Of a stretch of DNA of 64,000 nucleotides, positions 1 through 8,067 are shown in pieces. The notes beneath the pieces are model-generated. The model was not told the DNA's origin. It made no database searches and saw only the letters and a program-made list of their open reading frames with translations. The position numbers were made by a program, and so were the translations under genes. Origin of the DNA: Leptolyngbya iicbica LK (GTDB lineage Bacteria > Cyanobacteriota > Cyanobacteriia > Phormidesmidales > Phormidesmidaceae); contig NZ_QVFV01000001.1 of NCBI RefSeq assembly GCF_004212215.1, forward strand, positions 1,386,155-1,450,154, in the 5' to 3' direction. The first letter of the stretch is position 1. Each line of letters opens with the position of its first letter.

Positions 1-94
1 CAACTTAGTCTATACAATCACCGCTAGCTTCTGCTAAACGAGGTGTCTGCGATTCTCTGATAGGCTCGTACAAAACCCCTACAGGATTAGCCTC

Positions 95-167
95 AGGAGG
101 GGTGGCCGAAGGACGGGGTGGGTGCTGTCAGTGGCTTACCCACCCCATCAGCCCCTCCTAAGAGGGG
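95..167. other. Nested hairpins in gene-free left end (1-406)
   Basis: No gene was seen in 1-406. The stretch contains a strong nested stem-loop. The outer arms AGGAGGGG (95-102) and CCCCTCCT (152-159) enclose perfect inner arms GGGGTGGGT (115-123) and ACCCACCCC (138-146). An alternative hairpin, CCCCTC/GAGGGG (152-167), would compete with the outer stem. This could be the terminator or attenuator of a gene left of the window, or a structured leader for the gene at 407. No T-run follows, so the role is undecided. Confidence 0.4.
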
Positions 168-406
168 AAAGTAAAGGGTTTTGGCTTAACCCGAACTGAC
201 GTAGTTTAGCGTCGCTGACCAGTCCCCGCGATCGCCCAGCAGACCGGCAACCCGTTAGCTACAAACATGTCAGGCCATCTACGCCATCAGGGGGAATCTG
301 GGGTTTGGTAAGCTTGCGAACTGTCATAAGTGAGAGTTTGCCTTACGCTGAAACTCTGAGGACGTGTGGGCGATTGTGACGCCTGCTGCTGTGAGCGGGG
401 AAATTC

Positions 407-841
407 ATGTTAGTGACATTGTTGTTACTGTTGGCGCTGACCTGTGGTGCCGCGATCGCCCTCGGCTTGTTGATTGTGGGCTTATTCGAAGCACCCTGGC
501 TGTTTCTCTTAGTCTTGCTGGGTTTGGGGCTTTGGGGGTTGCAACGAGTTGCCGTCTACGCCACCGCCGAGGATGAACCGACCTCAGAGGAGGCCCCCAC
601 CGAGCCCTCAGCTCAGCCAGCGTCACCCATCCATGACGGCCCCACCTTCACCTATCGCGGCGTCAAATACAACGCCCCATCACCAGAAAAGTCGCAAGGT
701 GAGTCGGCCCAAGTGACCGAAGGCGTTTATCGGGGTCAGCGCTGGCGGCGCACCAATAATGCCGATACCTCAGAGTCAGCCCCGTCCTCAGCCCAACCTC
801 GACCCGAGATGAAATATCGCGGCCACACTGTGCAGCAGTAA
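407..841 (+). CDS. DUF4278 protein with N-terminal membrane hairpin
   Basis: This is a 144-residue protein. Residues about 2-26 and 30-47 are strongly hydrophobic and probably form two membrane segments. A Glu/Pro-rich linker follows, then three copies of the short Y-R-G motif typical of DUF4278 (TYRGVKY, VYRGQRW, KYRGHTV). DUF4278 is a small cyanobacterial family of unknown function, usually found as free proteins of about 60 residues like the two further along this window. Here the motif is tripled and tethered to a membrane. A GGGG stretch lies just upstream of the ATG. The family call is fairly safe; the function is unknown. Confidence 0.75.
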   Translation: MLVTLLLLLALTCGAAIALGLLIVGLFEAPWLFLLVLLGLGLWGLQRVAVYATAEDEPTSEEAPTEPSAQPASPIHDGPTFTYRGVKYNAPSPEKSQGESAQVTEGVYRGQRWRRTNNADTSESAPSSAQPRPEMKYRGHTVQQ

Positions 842-876
842 CGGCATTCGCGGTGTCGTCGTTGCGGCACCGGCCG

Positions 877-1098
877 CTAGTCCTCGACCAGTGATTCCAG
901 TTCGGTTTTGAGACGCACCCGTTGGAGCAGGTCGGGCGTCATGTGAACCACAATGTCGATGTCGCTGTTGGGAGTCGCTTTACCACGGGCAACAGAGCCA
1001 AAAATGCCGATGCGAGTTACCCCATAGCGTTCTTGAAACTCAGCCTGGTGCTGTTTTAACTGCTGCAAAATCTCGGCTTGGGTGGTGGCGTCACTCAT
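877..1098 (-). CDS. MNT-type nucleotidyltransferase (MntA-like), short C-terminus
   Basis: This small nucleotidyltransferase-fold protein carries the signature GSVARGKATPNSDIDIVV (GS-x-x-RG...SD-x-D). That motif defines minimal MNT proteins, which in HEPN-MNT toxin-antitoxin systems AMPylate and neutralise a HEPN RNase. The protein has about 73 residues from the ATG at 1096-1098 (a GTG three codons upstream is possible) and stops shortly after the helix following the active site. Typical MNT proteins are near 95-100 residues, so the C-terminus looks cut. No HEPN partner is visible on either side. It is probably an orphan or decaying antitoxin at the edge of the toxin-antitoxin cluster. Confidence 0.7.
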   Translation of the reverse strand: MSDATTQAEILQQLKQHQAEFQERYGVTRIGIFGSVARGKATPNSDIDIVVHMTPDLLQRVRLKTELESLVED

Positions 1099-1146
1099 AA
1101 CAGGCACAGGCGATCGCTGTTCCTATCTTACTGAAAGGCTCTGTGG

Positions 1147-1548
1147 TTACTGAGGTGAGAGTGCGGTGGTCAGGCCCAAGTGCTGCACAAAGGGAATGAA
1201 GTCGCGATCGCTGAACAGCAATGTGTGATTTGCTTCGATGCAAAAGGTCGCAATGATGACATCAATTGTTTTTCTCACCGTGATGCCACGCTTTCTCAAG
1301 GTGCGGAAGTTTTCAGCACTTTTGATCGCCAACTCAGGATTGCTCAGTTGAAAGACCGTCAGGGATGTCATCAACTGCTTGGCGGTTTCGTAATCAGCAT
1401 CTTGCCGAAACCCCTGCAAGACTTCAGTGAGAATGATGTCACCGATCGCTAGGGGGTGAGTGTCTAAAAGCTGGTCGAGGAGTTCTACCTGGGGCGTGTT
1501 TTGACCATTGAAGTAGTCAATCCACACGCTGGAATCCACGAGAATCAT
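1147..1548 (-). CDS. vapC: PIN-domain RNase toxin (VapC family)
   Basis: This 133-residue PIN-domain protein matches the usual VapC length. The acidic metal-binding residues of the family are visible: Asp5 in ILVDSSVWID, Glu42 in TEVLQG, Asp96 in TIDVIIA and Asp114/Asp116 near FSDRDF. VapC toxins are Mg-dependent RNases that cut tRNA or rRNA when their antitoxin is lost. The start codon overlaps the stop of the upstream antitoxin gene by four bases (ATGA), the standard coupled layout of vapBC. The RNA target cannot be told from sequence. Confidence 0.88.
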   Translation of the reverse strand: MILVDSSVWIDYFNGQNTPQVELLDQLLDTHPLAIGDIILTEVLQGFRQDADYETAKQLMTSLTVFQLSNPELAIKSAENFRTLRKRGITVRKTIDVIIATFCIEANHTLLFSDRDFIPFVQHLGLTTALSPQ

Positions 1549-1739
1549 GCATTCGTTCTCATAGCATCTAGATCACCTTCCCAGGCCAACTTGCCTCGAA
1601 AGCCTTTGATGGCTTCCTGACGTTTGATTTGCAAGAGCATTTTTAGCGCGAGTTCAATAACCTGGTCAGTGGTATCGAGTCCAGTTACTTTGAGGGCATC
1701 AGCGATCAAGGCGTCATCGACTTCAACATTGGTTTTCAT
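1545..1739 (-). CDS. vapB: VapB-type antitoxin
   Basis: This 64-residue protein begins MKTNVEVDDALIADALKVTG, the ribbon-helix-helix-like N-terminus of VapB antitoxins that pair with PIN toxins (the 'type II toxin-antitoxin VapB' / DUF2191 group). The C-terminal part (FRGKLAWEGDLDAMR) is the expected toxin-wrapping tail. It is first in a two-gene operon and overlaps vapC by ATGA. Such antitoxins normally bind their own promoter and repress the pair; no operator was assigned here. Confidence 0.85.
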   Translation of the reverse strand: MKTNVEVDDALIADALKVTGLDTTDQVIELALKMLLQIKRQEAIKGFRGKLAWEGDLDAMRTNA

Positions 1740-1837
1740 GGTTTCTGATGGAATACATTCTATTGATTGTTAGCGTAGCCCATCCTAAACTCGATATCCC
1801 TTGCGGATAATGTCTTGCTGGGTATTCATGTTGATGT

Positions 1838-2083
1838 TTAAAGACTTTTGATCGGGACTTGCAGATACTCGTCAGGTTTAGCTTGATTGTTCTGAATGTC
1901 AAAAAACTGCTGCTCGATCGCTTTTAAGACGGTCGCGCTGTAGTAGGCGGTGCCGCAGTCAGTGCAAATCTCGACTGGGGTATTTGGCACAATCAGGTAT
2001 TGGCCTTTATGACTGTAGAGATAAGTGGTCTGTCGTTCTTCGTAGTGAGTGCTGCCGCAGGTGTTACATCGTTTGGCTGACAT
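1838..2083 (-). CDS. YgiT-type zinc-finger protein
   Basis: This 81-residue protein has two CxxC pairs, CNTCG near residue 7 and CTDCG near residue 40. Around them is the YgiT/MqsA-N pattern (PVEICTDCGTAYYS). In cyanobacteria such proteins are often the antitoxin-like partner of a small DUF4258 toxin encoded immediately upstream. The upstream neighbour here is instead a PIN toxin on the same strand, 61 bases away, so the DUF4258 partner seems to be missing. Zinc binding is predicted from the four cysteines. Whether it regulates a neighbour is unknown. Confidence 0.75.
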   Translation of the reverse strand: MSAKRCNTCGSTHYEERQTTYLYSHKGQYLIVPNTPVEICTDCGTAYYSATVLKAIEQQFFDIQNNQAKPDEYLQVPIKSL

Positions 2084-2144
2084 GGTGTTTATGTCCTCGT
2101 TTCAGGATCGATGAATTTAGGTGAGCCTTAAATGTAGAAACACT

Positions 2145-2531
2145 TCACACCCACAGCCTTTCTACTGCGTAGAGATCAAAATGCGAATCTTTGCTGACAA
2201 TAACGAGGGCGTTATTGAGGGCTTGGGCAATTAACATGCGATCAAACGGATCGCGGTGATGCAAAGGCAGTTGACGCACTTGCACCGTATCTTCAAAGGT
2301 AATGGGTAACAGAAGAATATCGGAAGCGGCAAGCTCAATCCCGATCGCTTCATAGGGTTGATTGAGGGCAAGTTTGCCCAATTGAACCTTGATGGCAATC
2401 TCCCAGAGACTCGCAATGCTGAGATAGACGGTGTCTGCTTTATCAATCCGATCTTTCAGGGGTTGGGGCAGGTTGGAGTGGTTTTCACTCAACCAGATGA
2501 ATGCGTGCGTATCCAGAAGAAAAGCGGTCAC
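2145..2531 (-). CDS. PIN-domain RNase toxin (second VapC-like)
   Basis: This 128-residue PIN protein belongs to the subgroup starting LLDTHAFIW. Candidate catalytic acids are Asp7, Glu44 (SLWEIAIK), Asp94 and Asp97 (HRDPFDRML), with Asp115 in VSKD. This subgroup is usually paired with Phd- or DUF2281-type antitoxins, and the gene overlaps an upstream DUF2281-like gene by ATGA, which fits. It is clearly different in sequence from the VapC at 1147-1548, so the two pairs were acquired separately rather than by local duplication. Confidence 0.88.
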   Translation of the reverse strand: MTAFLLDTHAFIWLSENHSNLPQPLKDRIDKADTVYLSIASLWEIAIKVQLGKLALNQPYEAIGIELAASDILLLPITFEDTVQVRQLPLHHRDPFDRMLIAQALNNALVIVSKDSHFDLYAVERLWV

Positions 2532-2758
2532 GACATATAGTCCTGAAAGTCTTCTAAAGGCTCATCAAAATCATCAGGTAGAGGCAAGACAAAGGTGCCT
2601 TGTAAAATGCCGGAACGTCGCTTGAGAGGCTGTGACCCCTGACCAGAATTATCTTTGGCGTAATTGGCAATTAAGTATTCGGCATAGTGCAGTAGCTCAT
2701 GCTTCAAGTTATCCGGCATGTGCTCTAGCGCTTGGACAATTTGGGTATCAATGGTCAT
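2528..2758 (-). CDS. DUF2281-family antitoxin
   Basis: This 76-residue protein has an N-terminal helix (LEHMPDNLKHELLHYAEYL) typical of DUF2281, and an acidic C-terminus (LPDDFDEPLEDFQDYM). DUF2281 proteins are the usual antitoxin partners of LLDTH-type PIN toxins in cyanobacteria. The stop codon overlaps the start of the toxin gene by four bases. The acidic tail probably occupies the toxin active site; this is inferred from the family and was not tested. Confidence 0.8.
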   Translation of the reverse strand: MTIDTQIVQALEHMPDNLKHELLHYAEYLIANYAKDNSGQGSQPLKRRSGILQGTFVLPLPDDFDEPLEDFQDYMS

Positions 2759-2787
2759 CGCCTCGCCTCCAGATGCTGAGTTCCATT

Positions 2788-2907
2788 CTAAGGGCGCGGA
2801 AAGGGCATGCGGGGTGGGGCGGTCTGACCCATGAGGTCGATTTCTTCGGGGGTGAGGCCGTAGGCTTGGTTGACGAGGCTAGAGATGCGGTGCTCTAGGG
2901 TGGAGTC
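2788..2907 (-). pseudogene. Relic: 3' end of a Type IIG restriction-modification gene
   Basis: On the minus strand this segment reads through about 37 codons ending NQAYGLTPEEIDLM...APPRMPFPRP and a stop (cta, 2788-2790). It closely matches the C-terminus of the intact enzyme at 4626-7964 (NQAYGLTPEEIDLM...APPRMPFNRP). The DNA match runs for about 105 bases and is high but imperfect; substitutions include changed residues (Gly-Gln against Trp-Lys) and an indel just before the stop. No upstream coding region survives. It is the tail of a diverged second copy or of an allele left by recombination, placed on the far side of the pentapeptide gene. Confidence 0.75.
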
Positions 2908-2979
2908 TCGCAACTCTGCGACGAGGGGGCAACGGTGCAACGTGGGGCAAGCGAGAAGGCTTAGGCGGTGGACTTGGGA

Positions 2980-4476
2980 CTATTCAATCCCGAGCTGTTG
3001 CTTCAGTTCTTTGGAGATATTCCTGGCTTTGGCGACTTCTTCAGCGGCGGGCCATTGGGTAGATTCGTTCCATTTTATTTTGCTAAGGTCGACACCGCTG
3101 AGGTCGGCACCGTCGAGACTGGCATCGCTGAGGTCAGCCCCGCTGAGGTTGGTGCCGCTGAGGTTGGTATCGCTGAGGTCGACACCGCTGAGGATGGTAC
3201 CGCTGAGGTCAGCGAAGTCGAGATTGGCTCCACTGAGATTAGTTCTGTTTAAGAGGCCATCGTAGCCAAGGTTGGCTTCCTTGAGGTCGGTACAGCTGAG
3301 CTGGGCCCCGCTGAGGTTAGCACCGCTGAGGTCGACACCGCTGAGGATGGTACCGCTGAGGTCGGCACCGCTAAGATCAGCCCCGCTGAGGTTGCCACTC
3401 TTGAGGATGGCCTGCCTGAGGTTAGCATTGCAGAAACTTGCATTGCAGTAGCGGTCACGGCCGAAGACGGCACCGCTGAGGTCGGCACCGCTGAGGTCGG
3501 CACCGCTGAAGTTGGTATCTTCGAGGTTAGCCTCCTTGAGGTTAGCACTACGGATGTGAGCTTCTTCGAGGTTGGCCCCGCTGAGGTCAGCCCCGCTGAG
3601 GTCAGCCCCGCTGAGGTCGGTACCGCTGAGGTCGGCACCATAGAGGCTAGCACCGTAGAGGTAGGCCTCTTTAAGGTTACCTCCCCTAAGGTAGGCCTCT
3701 TCGAGATTGATATCGTTGAGATAGGTTCCACTGAGGTTGGCCCTGCTGAGGTTGGCCCCGCTGAGGTTGGCCCTGCTGAGGTTGGCCCTGCTGAGGTCGG
3801 CACCACTAAGGTTGGTATTTTGGCGGTTGATAGTGTCGTGGATCAAGGCGAGATAATCACTCTCGATACCGTCAACGTGACAGTTTGGGTATTGATTTTT
3901 AGTGCCACCAATATCAAACAGATTGGCACCGCTAAGATCAGCACGATGGAGGTTGGCTTCTTCGAGGTTGGTACCACGGAGCCACGTATTTCTGAGGTTT
4001 GCCTTCCTGAGGTCGGCACCGCTAAGATCGGCACCGCTAAGATCGGCACCGCTGAGGTCGTCACCGTGGAGGTTGGCATTCCTGAGATCAGCACCACTGA
4101 GGTTAATGGTTTGTAAATCTGCTTTTGGAATATCTATCTCATAAAACGAAATATTGTCTTCATATAAATCTTCTATTGCTTTTCTGCGTGCATAGCTCGT
4201 TTCAATACCGTGAGCATTGTCAATGGTCTGCCATGCTTCATAATGTCGCTGCTTTTTTCGTTCGGGAATTTCCTTGAAGTAAAGGACTACCGCTGAAGCG
4301 ATTGCAATTGACTCTGCACTATCAAATATTACTTTTGCAGGATTGACTGATTTGTCGGGTTCAAGGACGATTGCGAGACCAGCCAAAATGACGACAACTT
4401 CTGTGATTAACCGCCATGTAGGAATTGACAGTAGTTGCTCCTCAATATTATTAAATGTTTTTTTTGCCTTCATCAC
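2980..4476 (-). CDS. Membrane-anchored pentapeptide-repeat protein
   Basis: This 498-residue protein has two hydrophobic segments near the N-terminus (about 21-39 and 49-67) and then a conserved-looking linker ([13 protein letters not shown]). From about residue 117 to 465 it is an almost continuous run of A(D/N)LSG-type pentapeptide repeats, which fold as a right-handed quadrilateral beta-helix. One interruption near 195-225 contains [10 protein letters not shown]. The tail ([11 protein letters not shown]) is helical. The HYEAWQ...A.G linker recurs in cyanobacterial pentapeptide membrane proteins; the biochemical role is unknown. It sits between a restriction enzyme gene and a relic of that gene's 3' end, so a defence-linked or hitch-hiking origin is possible. 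Very repetitive DNA gives long mirror-frame ORFs that are not genes. Confidence 0.85.
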   Translation of the reverse strand: MMKAKKTFNNIEEQLLSIPTWRLITEVVVILAGLAIVLEPDKSVNPAKVIFDSAESIAIASAVVLYFKEIPERKKQRHYEAWQTIDNAHGIETSYARRKAIEDLYEDNISFYEIDIPKADLQTINLSGADLRNANLHGDDLSGADLSGADLSGADLRKANLRNTWLRGTNLEEANLHRADLSGANLFDIGGTKNQYPNCHVDGIESDYLALIHDTINRQNTNLSGADLSRANLSRANLSGANLSRANLSGTYLNDINLEEAYLRGGNLKEAYLYGASLYGADLSGTDLSGADLSGADLSGANLEEAHIRSANLKEANLEDTNFSGADLSGADLSGAVFGRDRYCNASFCNANLRQAILKSGNLSGADLSGADLSGTILSGVDLSGANLSGAQLSCTDLKEANLGYDGLLNRTNLSGANLDFADLSGTILSGVDLSDTNLSGTNLSGADLSDASLDGADLSGVDLSKIKWNESTQWPAAEEVAKARNISKELKQQLGIE

Positions 4477-4625
4477 GACTCAACCAAATTTGTTGTCACT
4501 TTGCCAAAGGCAAATCGATAACTGACAAGTCCTTACCGCGATTGAATTTGTTCTGACTGCTGAGTGGGTGCCCTTGCCTTTCAGCGTAGGATTAGCGCTT
4601 TGGAAACGTTCACGGTCTTGGAGAC

Positions 4626-7600
4626 TTATGGCCGATTGAAAGGCATGCGGGGTGGGGCGGTCTTCCACATGAGGTCGATTTCTTCGGGGGTAAGGCCGTA
4701 GGCTTGGTTGACCAGATCAGAGATGCGGTGCTCTAGGGTGAGGCCCGCGTTGCGGCGCTGCTGAATGGGGTGGGCGTAGTCGCTGTAGGCTGCTTTGAGT
4801 TCTTTGAGGGGTTTGGGGCCGAGGCTACCGGCGGCTTTGGGGCGGCGTTTTTTGACTTCTTTGAGGAAGTCGTCAAGGGGCAGGCTGGCGAAGTCGCTGA
4901 GTTTGTTGCCGGGTTTTTCGATGCCGTGTTCGAGCTGGAGCCAGTCGAGGATATCGCGGGTAGCTTCCTGATTAGCTTTGGTGAATTCGATCAGTTGTTG
5001 GACGGCAGGTTCGACTTCGGCGCGGATTTCGTCTGTCGGTGGAGCAATGGGAAAGTTTTCGATTAATTCTCCTTTGGGGGTTAGTGCTTCATCTTTCATG
5101 TGAGGAAGATAACGCCAGTTGTGCCACCAACCAATCGGTGAATTCAAAACAGCTAGAGGAAACAGCTCCTCCGTGGCTAAAATGAAGCATTTGTTATTTG
5201 TGTAATACCCTTCAGTGTCGTAGCAATATGACGGGTGAAACTGGATTTCTTGATAAATTATTTTTGGTTTCTCGAATCTTTTATATTGTGCAGGCATAGA
5301 TTGAAGCTGCCACCATTCTTGTCTGCCTGCCCTGGAATCAAGTCTTTCTCGGTGTTGCTCAAGATGTTCTTTGACTCCAGGATATTGCTCTATTCTAATA
5401 TCGGGCGTAGTCATTATCATCCAAAGCTTTTGCCACTCTGAATTCCATCTGTTAATGTCCTGTCCTCTTAGATACGGTTTGATTATTTGCACTGATTGGG
5501 AGTCTTTAGAAACAATTTCATCTCTAGTCTCTTGGTCTATTAAAAATGCTTTGTTATAGCCTGTTTTTAAGCCGTATAGAGGAGGAGTTCCAAGGAAATC
5601 ATTCAGGCAAACGCCTACTACCTTGAGCTTATCCATGAGTTGTTCGACAGCAGGAGATTCTAAGCTCCACTCTTCCTTGCCATAGCGCGCCCAAGGAACC
5701 TCGTAACCTTCTTGGTTGATGTATTGAGGGAGGTTGATATTCTCTAGATGTTCCCTTGGCACTGGACACACCTGAACAGGGGCCGCCGCTTCCGGCTTCT
5801 CTATCTCTTTTGCTTCCACTGCCTCCGGCTTTCTCACTGAGACAATGCACGGAAACACATCGGCATCCTCAAAAATTGGGGCATGGCCGAAGTCGATGAT
5901 TTGCTCAAACACACTGTTCTCCGAAAAAAACTGCCGTAGCGGTTCCCCATAGCCCGCCCGCAGCCACTTGTTCGTCACGATGTACGACAAAATCCCATTG
6001 GGCCGCAGGATATTCAGCCCCTTTTCGTAGAAATAGACATAGATATCCGCCACACCGTCATAGGCCGCATAGTGCTCTTGCAGATAGGGCTTGAAGGGCG
6101 TCAGCAACTCCTGGCGCACATAGGGCGGGTTGCCAATCACCACATCAAACCCGCCACTGGCAAACACCACCGGAAACGCCGCTTCCCAGTCAAAGGCATA
6201 GGCCGGGTCAAACGCCGGGTCCGCAATGATGGAGTTGCCCACCTTGATGTTGTTGTCTAGATAGGTCAGCGTCTTGCCCCGCTCCGCCGTCTTCAGCCAG
6301 AGGGAGAGCTTAGTAATCTCCACCGACTCCGGCGATAGGTCTACCCCGTAAAGGTTCTGGTTGAGGATGGTCTTCGTCAGGTCAAACAGACTGCGCTGAC
6401 CGACAAACTCCCCCGACTCATCCTCCGTTTTGAGGGCGGCCAGCCGTTCATTCACTTCCTCATACTTGCGATTCAAAAAGTCAAAAGCCGCAATGAGAAA
6501 CGCGCCCGAACCGCAGGCCGGATCGATCACGCGGGTTTGGGTCAGCACCTCATCCCGGTAGCGCTCCCAAAACTGAATCTCGGCCCGCTGCCGCTGCCGC
6601 ACCGCATTGGCGCGAATCTGGTCAATGCCCATGGCTTCCCAGAGGGCATCTTTCTTGCGCTCCAGATATTCGCCCAGCGCCACCCCGACGATGTACTGCG
6701 TGATGAACGCCGGAGTGTAATAGACGCCCTGGGTCTTGCGGCGGCCCTGCTTCTGGTCGTATGCCTGGTGGGTCGCCTGGGCGCGCAGTTCCTCCAAATC
6801 GGAGACCGACTGCTCAAAGATGTGCCCCAGAATGTTGACCGAGACCTCTGACTCAAAATCGTAGGTGGTGAGCTGGTTGAGCTGGCTACAGAGAATGTCG
6901 GAGACCATCAATTGCTCATCGAGCAGCGGGTCGTGGGCAAAGAGACCGCCATTGTAGCCGGGAATCGAAAGGGCGCTGTTGCCCTTGTCCACCGCTTGAA
7001 AGACCGCCTTAAAGTTCTCCCAAATCGTGCGCGGACTGTAGGGATCTTGGTGGTCGTGGGCCTGTTGTAGCGTTTTCTCCGGCAGCAGCCCCCGGTCTTC
7101 GCAAAAGGCAATGAACAGGATGCGATCGAGCACCTTTTGGGCAGCGGCGATGAGGGTGATGTTGCGCTCGGACAGGTCGGCTGGCCCCATGTGGAGGAAA
7201 TGCTTGGCGATCGCCAGCCGCACCTTTTTGTAGTCCTGGTAGAGCGCTTTGGTGATGTCTTCATCGGCGTTGGCCGACTCGATGAGCAACTGGTCAATGC
7301 GGGATTTGGCTTTGGGGTCCGCCGAGGCGGGCAAAAAGTTGTTGCGACACAGCAGGAAATAGAACTGCTTGAAGGTGTCCAGGTCTTCCAGGTCTTCGAG
7401 CCGAAACCGCTCGTAATAAGCCGGGGTTTTACTGGTCTGGTAAAGCCGGATTTCGCGATAGTTCGACACGATCACCCAGCGGCAATCGGGGGTGTAATTG
7501 GCATAGCGCCAGCCCTGATCCACCGCTGATTCATGGCGACCCTTGACGGCGCGATCGAGGTCATTGGTGACGCCCTTGAGTTCAATCGGGGCCACCACCC

Positions 7601-7964
7601 GCCCCTGAAGCTTCACCTTGCCCGAATCTTCCGTCTTGGCATGGAATAGCCCGATCGCTCCGTCCGCTGAACCGCCGCCATCGGCAATGGTTTGTTCGGC
7701 GTGCAGCTCCCAGCGATCGCCCCCAATAATCGAGCGGTACCCTAACACCGTTTGAAAGATGTCGTTGAGAAACGGCCCGTGGAGCGAGACTTCCTTGACC
7801 TTGGCGAGCCTGCCCGACTTCAGCGAGGTGATCCACTCCTGTACCTTCTGATGGCGATCGGCCAGGTCTGGCGGAAACGTGAAGCCCTTCAGGGCATTCT
7901 CGACGGTCTTCTGGTTAAAGAGGGCACCAGCAGCTTTTCCGGTCATGGCGGAGCTTGGAGTCAT
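4626..7964 (-). CDS. Single-chain restriction-modification enzyme (Type IIG, Eco57I-like)
   Basis: This 1112-residue protein combines endonuclease, methyltransferase and specificity parts. The N-terminus shows a PD-(D/E)xK-like set: Asp101 in SADGAIG and Glu128-x-Lys130 in APIELKG. The N6-adenine methylase core has motif I, DPACGSGAFL, near residue 480 and motif IV, NPPYV, near 610. A TaqI-like target-recognition region follows (KPYLRGQDINRW, then PKIIYQEI) and the chain ends in a helical domain. These enzymes cut unmodified DNA and methylate one or both strands, so one gene can form a complete system. No separate methylase or S subunit is nearby. The recognition site cannot be read from sequence. 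All key motifs look intact. Confidence 0.88.
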   Translation of the reverse strand: MTPSSAMTGKAAGALFNQKTVENALKGFTFPPDLADRHQKVQEWITSLKSGRLAKVKEVSLHGPFLNDIFQTVLGYRSIIGGDRWELHAEQTIADGGGSADGAIGLFHAKTEDSGKVKLQGRVVAPIELKGVTNDLDRAVKGRHESAVDQGWRYANYTPDCRWVIVSNYREIRLYQTSKTPAYYERFRLEDLEDLDTFKQFYFLLCRNNFLPASADPKAKSRIDQLLIESANADEDITKALYQDYKKVRLAIAKHFLHMGPADLSERNITLIAAAQKVLDRILFIAFCEDRGLLPEKTLQQAHDHQDPYSPRTIWENFKAVFQAVDKGNSALSIPGYNGGLFAHDPLLDEQLMVSDILCSQLNQLTTYDFESEVSVNILGHIFEQSVSDLEELRAQATHQAYDQKQGRRKTQGVYYTPAFITQYIVGVALGEYLERKKDALWEAMGIDQIRANAVRQRQRAEIQFWERYRDEVLTQTRVIDPACGSGAFLIAAFDFLNRKYEEVNERLAALKTEDESGEFVGQRSLFDLTKTILNQNLYGVDLSPESVEITKLSLWLKTAERGKTLTYLDNNIKVGNSIIADPAFDPAYAFDWEAAFPVVFASGGFDVVIGNPPYVRQELLTPFKPYLQEHYAAYDGVADIYVYFYEKGLNILRPNGILSYIVTNKWLRAGYGEPLRQFFSENSVFEQIIDFGHAPIFEDADVFPCIVSVRKPEAVEAKEIEKPEAAAPVQVCPVPREHLENINLPQYINQEGYEVPWARYGKEEWSLESPAVEQLMDKLKVVGVCLNDFLGTPPLYGLKTGYNKAFLIDQETRDEIVSKDSQSVQIIKPYLRGQDINRWNSEWQKLWMIMTTPDIRIEQYPGVKEHLEQHRERLDSRAGRQEWWQLQSMPAQYKRFEKPKIIYQEIQFHPSYCYDTEGYYTNNKCFILATEELFPLAVLNSPIGWWHNWRYLPHMKDEALTPKGELIENFPIAPPTDEIRAEVEPAVQQLIEFTKANQEATRDILDWLQLEHGIEKPGNKLSDFASLPLDDFLKEVKKRRPKAAGSLGPKPLKELKAAYSDYAHPIQQRRNAGLTLEHRISDLVNQAYGLTPEEIDLMWKTAPPRMPFNRP

Positions 7965-8067
7965 CAGCGGGCGCGTCCATCATAGCGAAGCGGTCTAGAA
8001 AAGACTTCGGTGAGAGACCACCGTCGTCCGGCAGTGCTAGCAGGGCACTTTAGGGACAGCTTTCCCG

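Noticed and set aside
3249-4116. Long frames on both strands through the pentapeptide region
   Set aside because: They are mirror or shifted readings of a strongly periodic gene, with monotonous TSAGP/AEVG composition; the minus-strand pentapeptide frame explains the periodicity.
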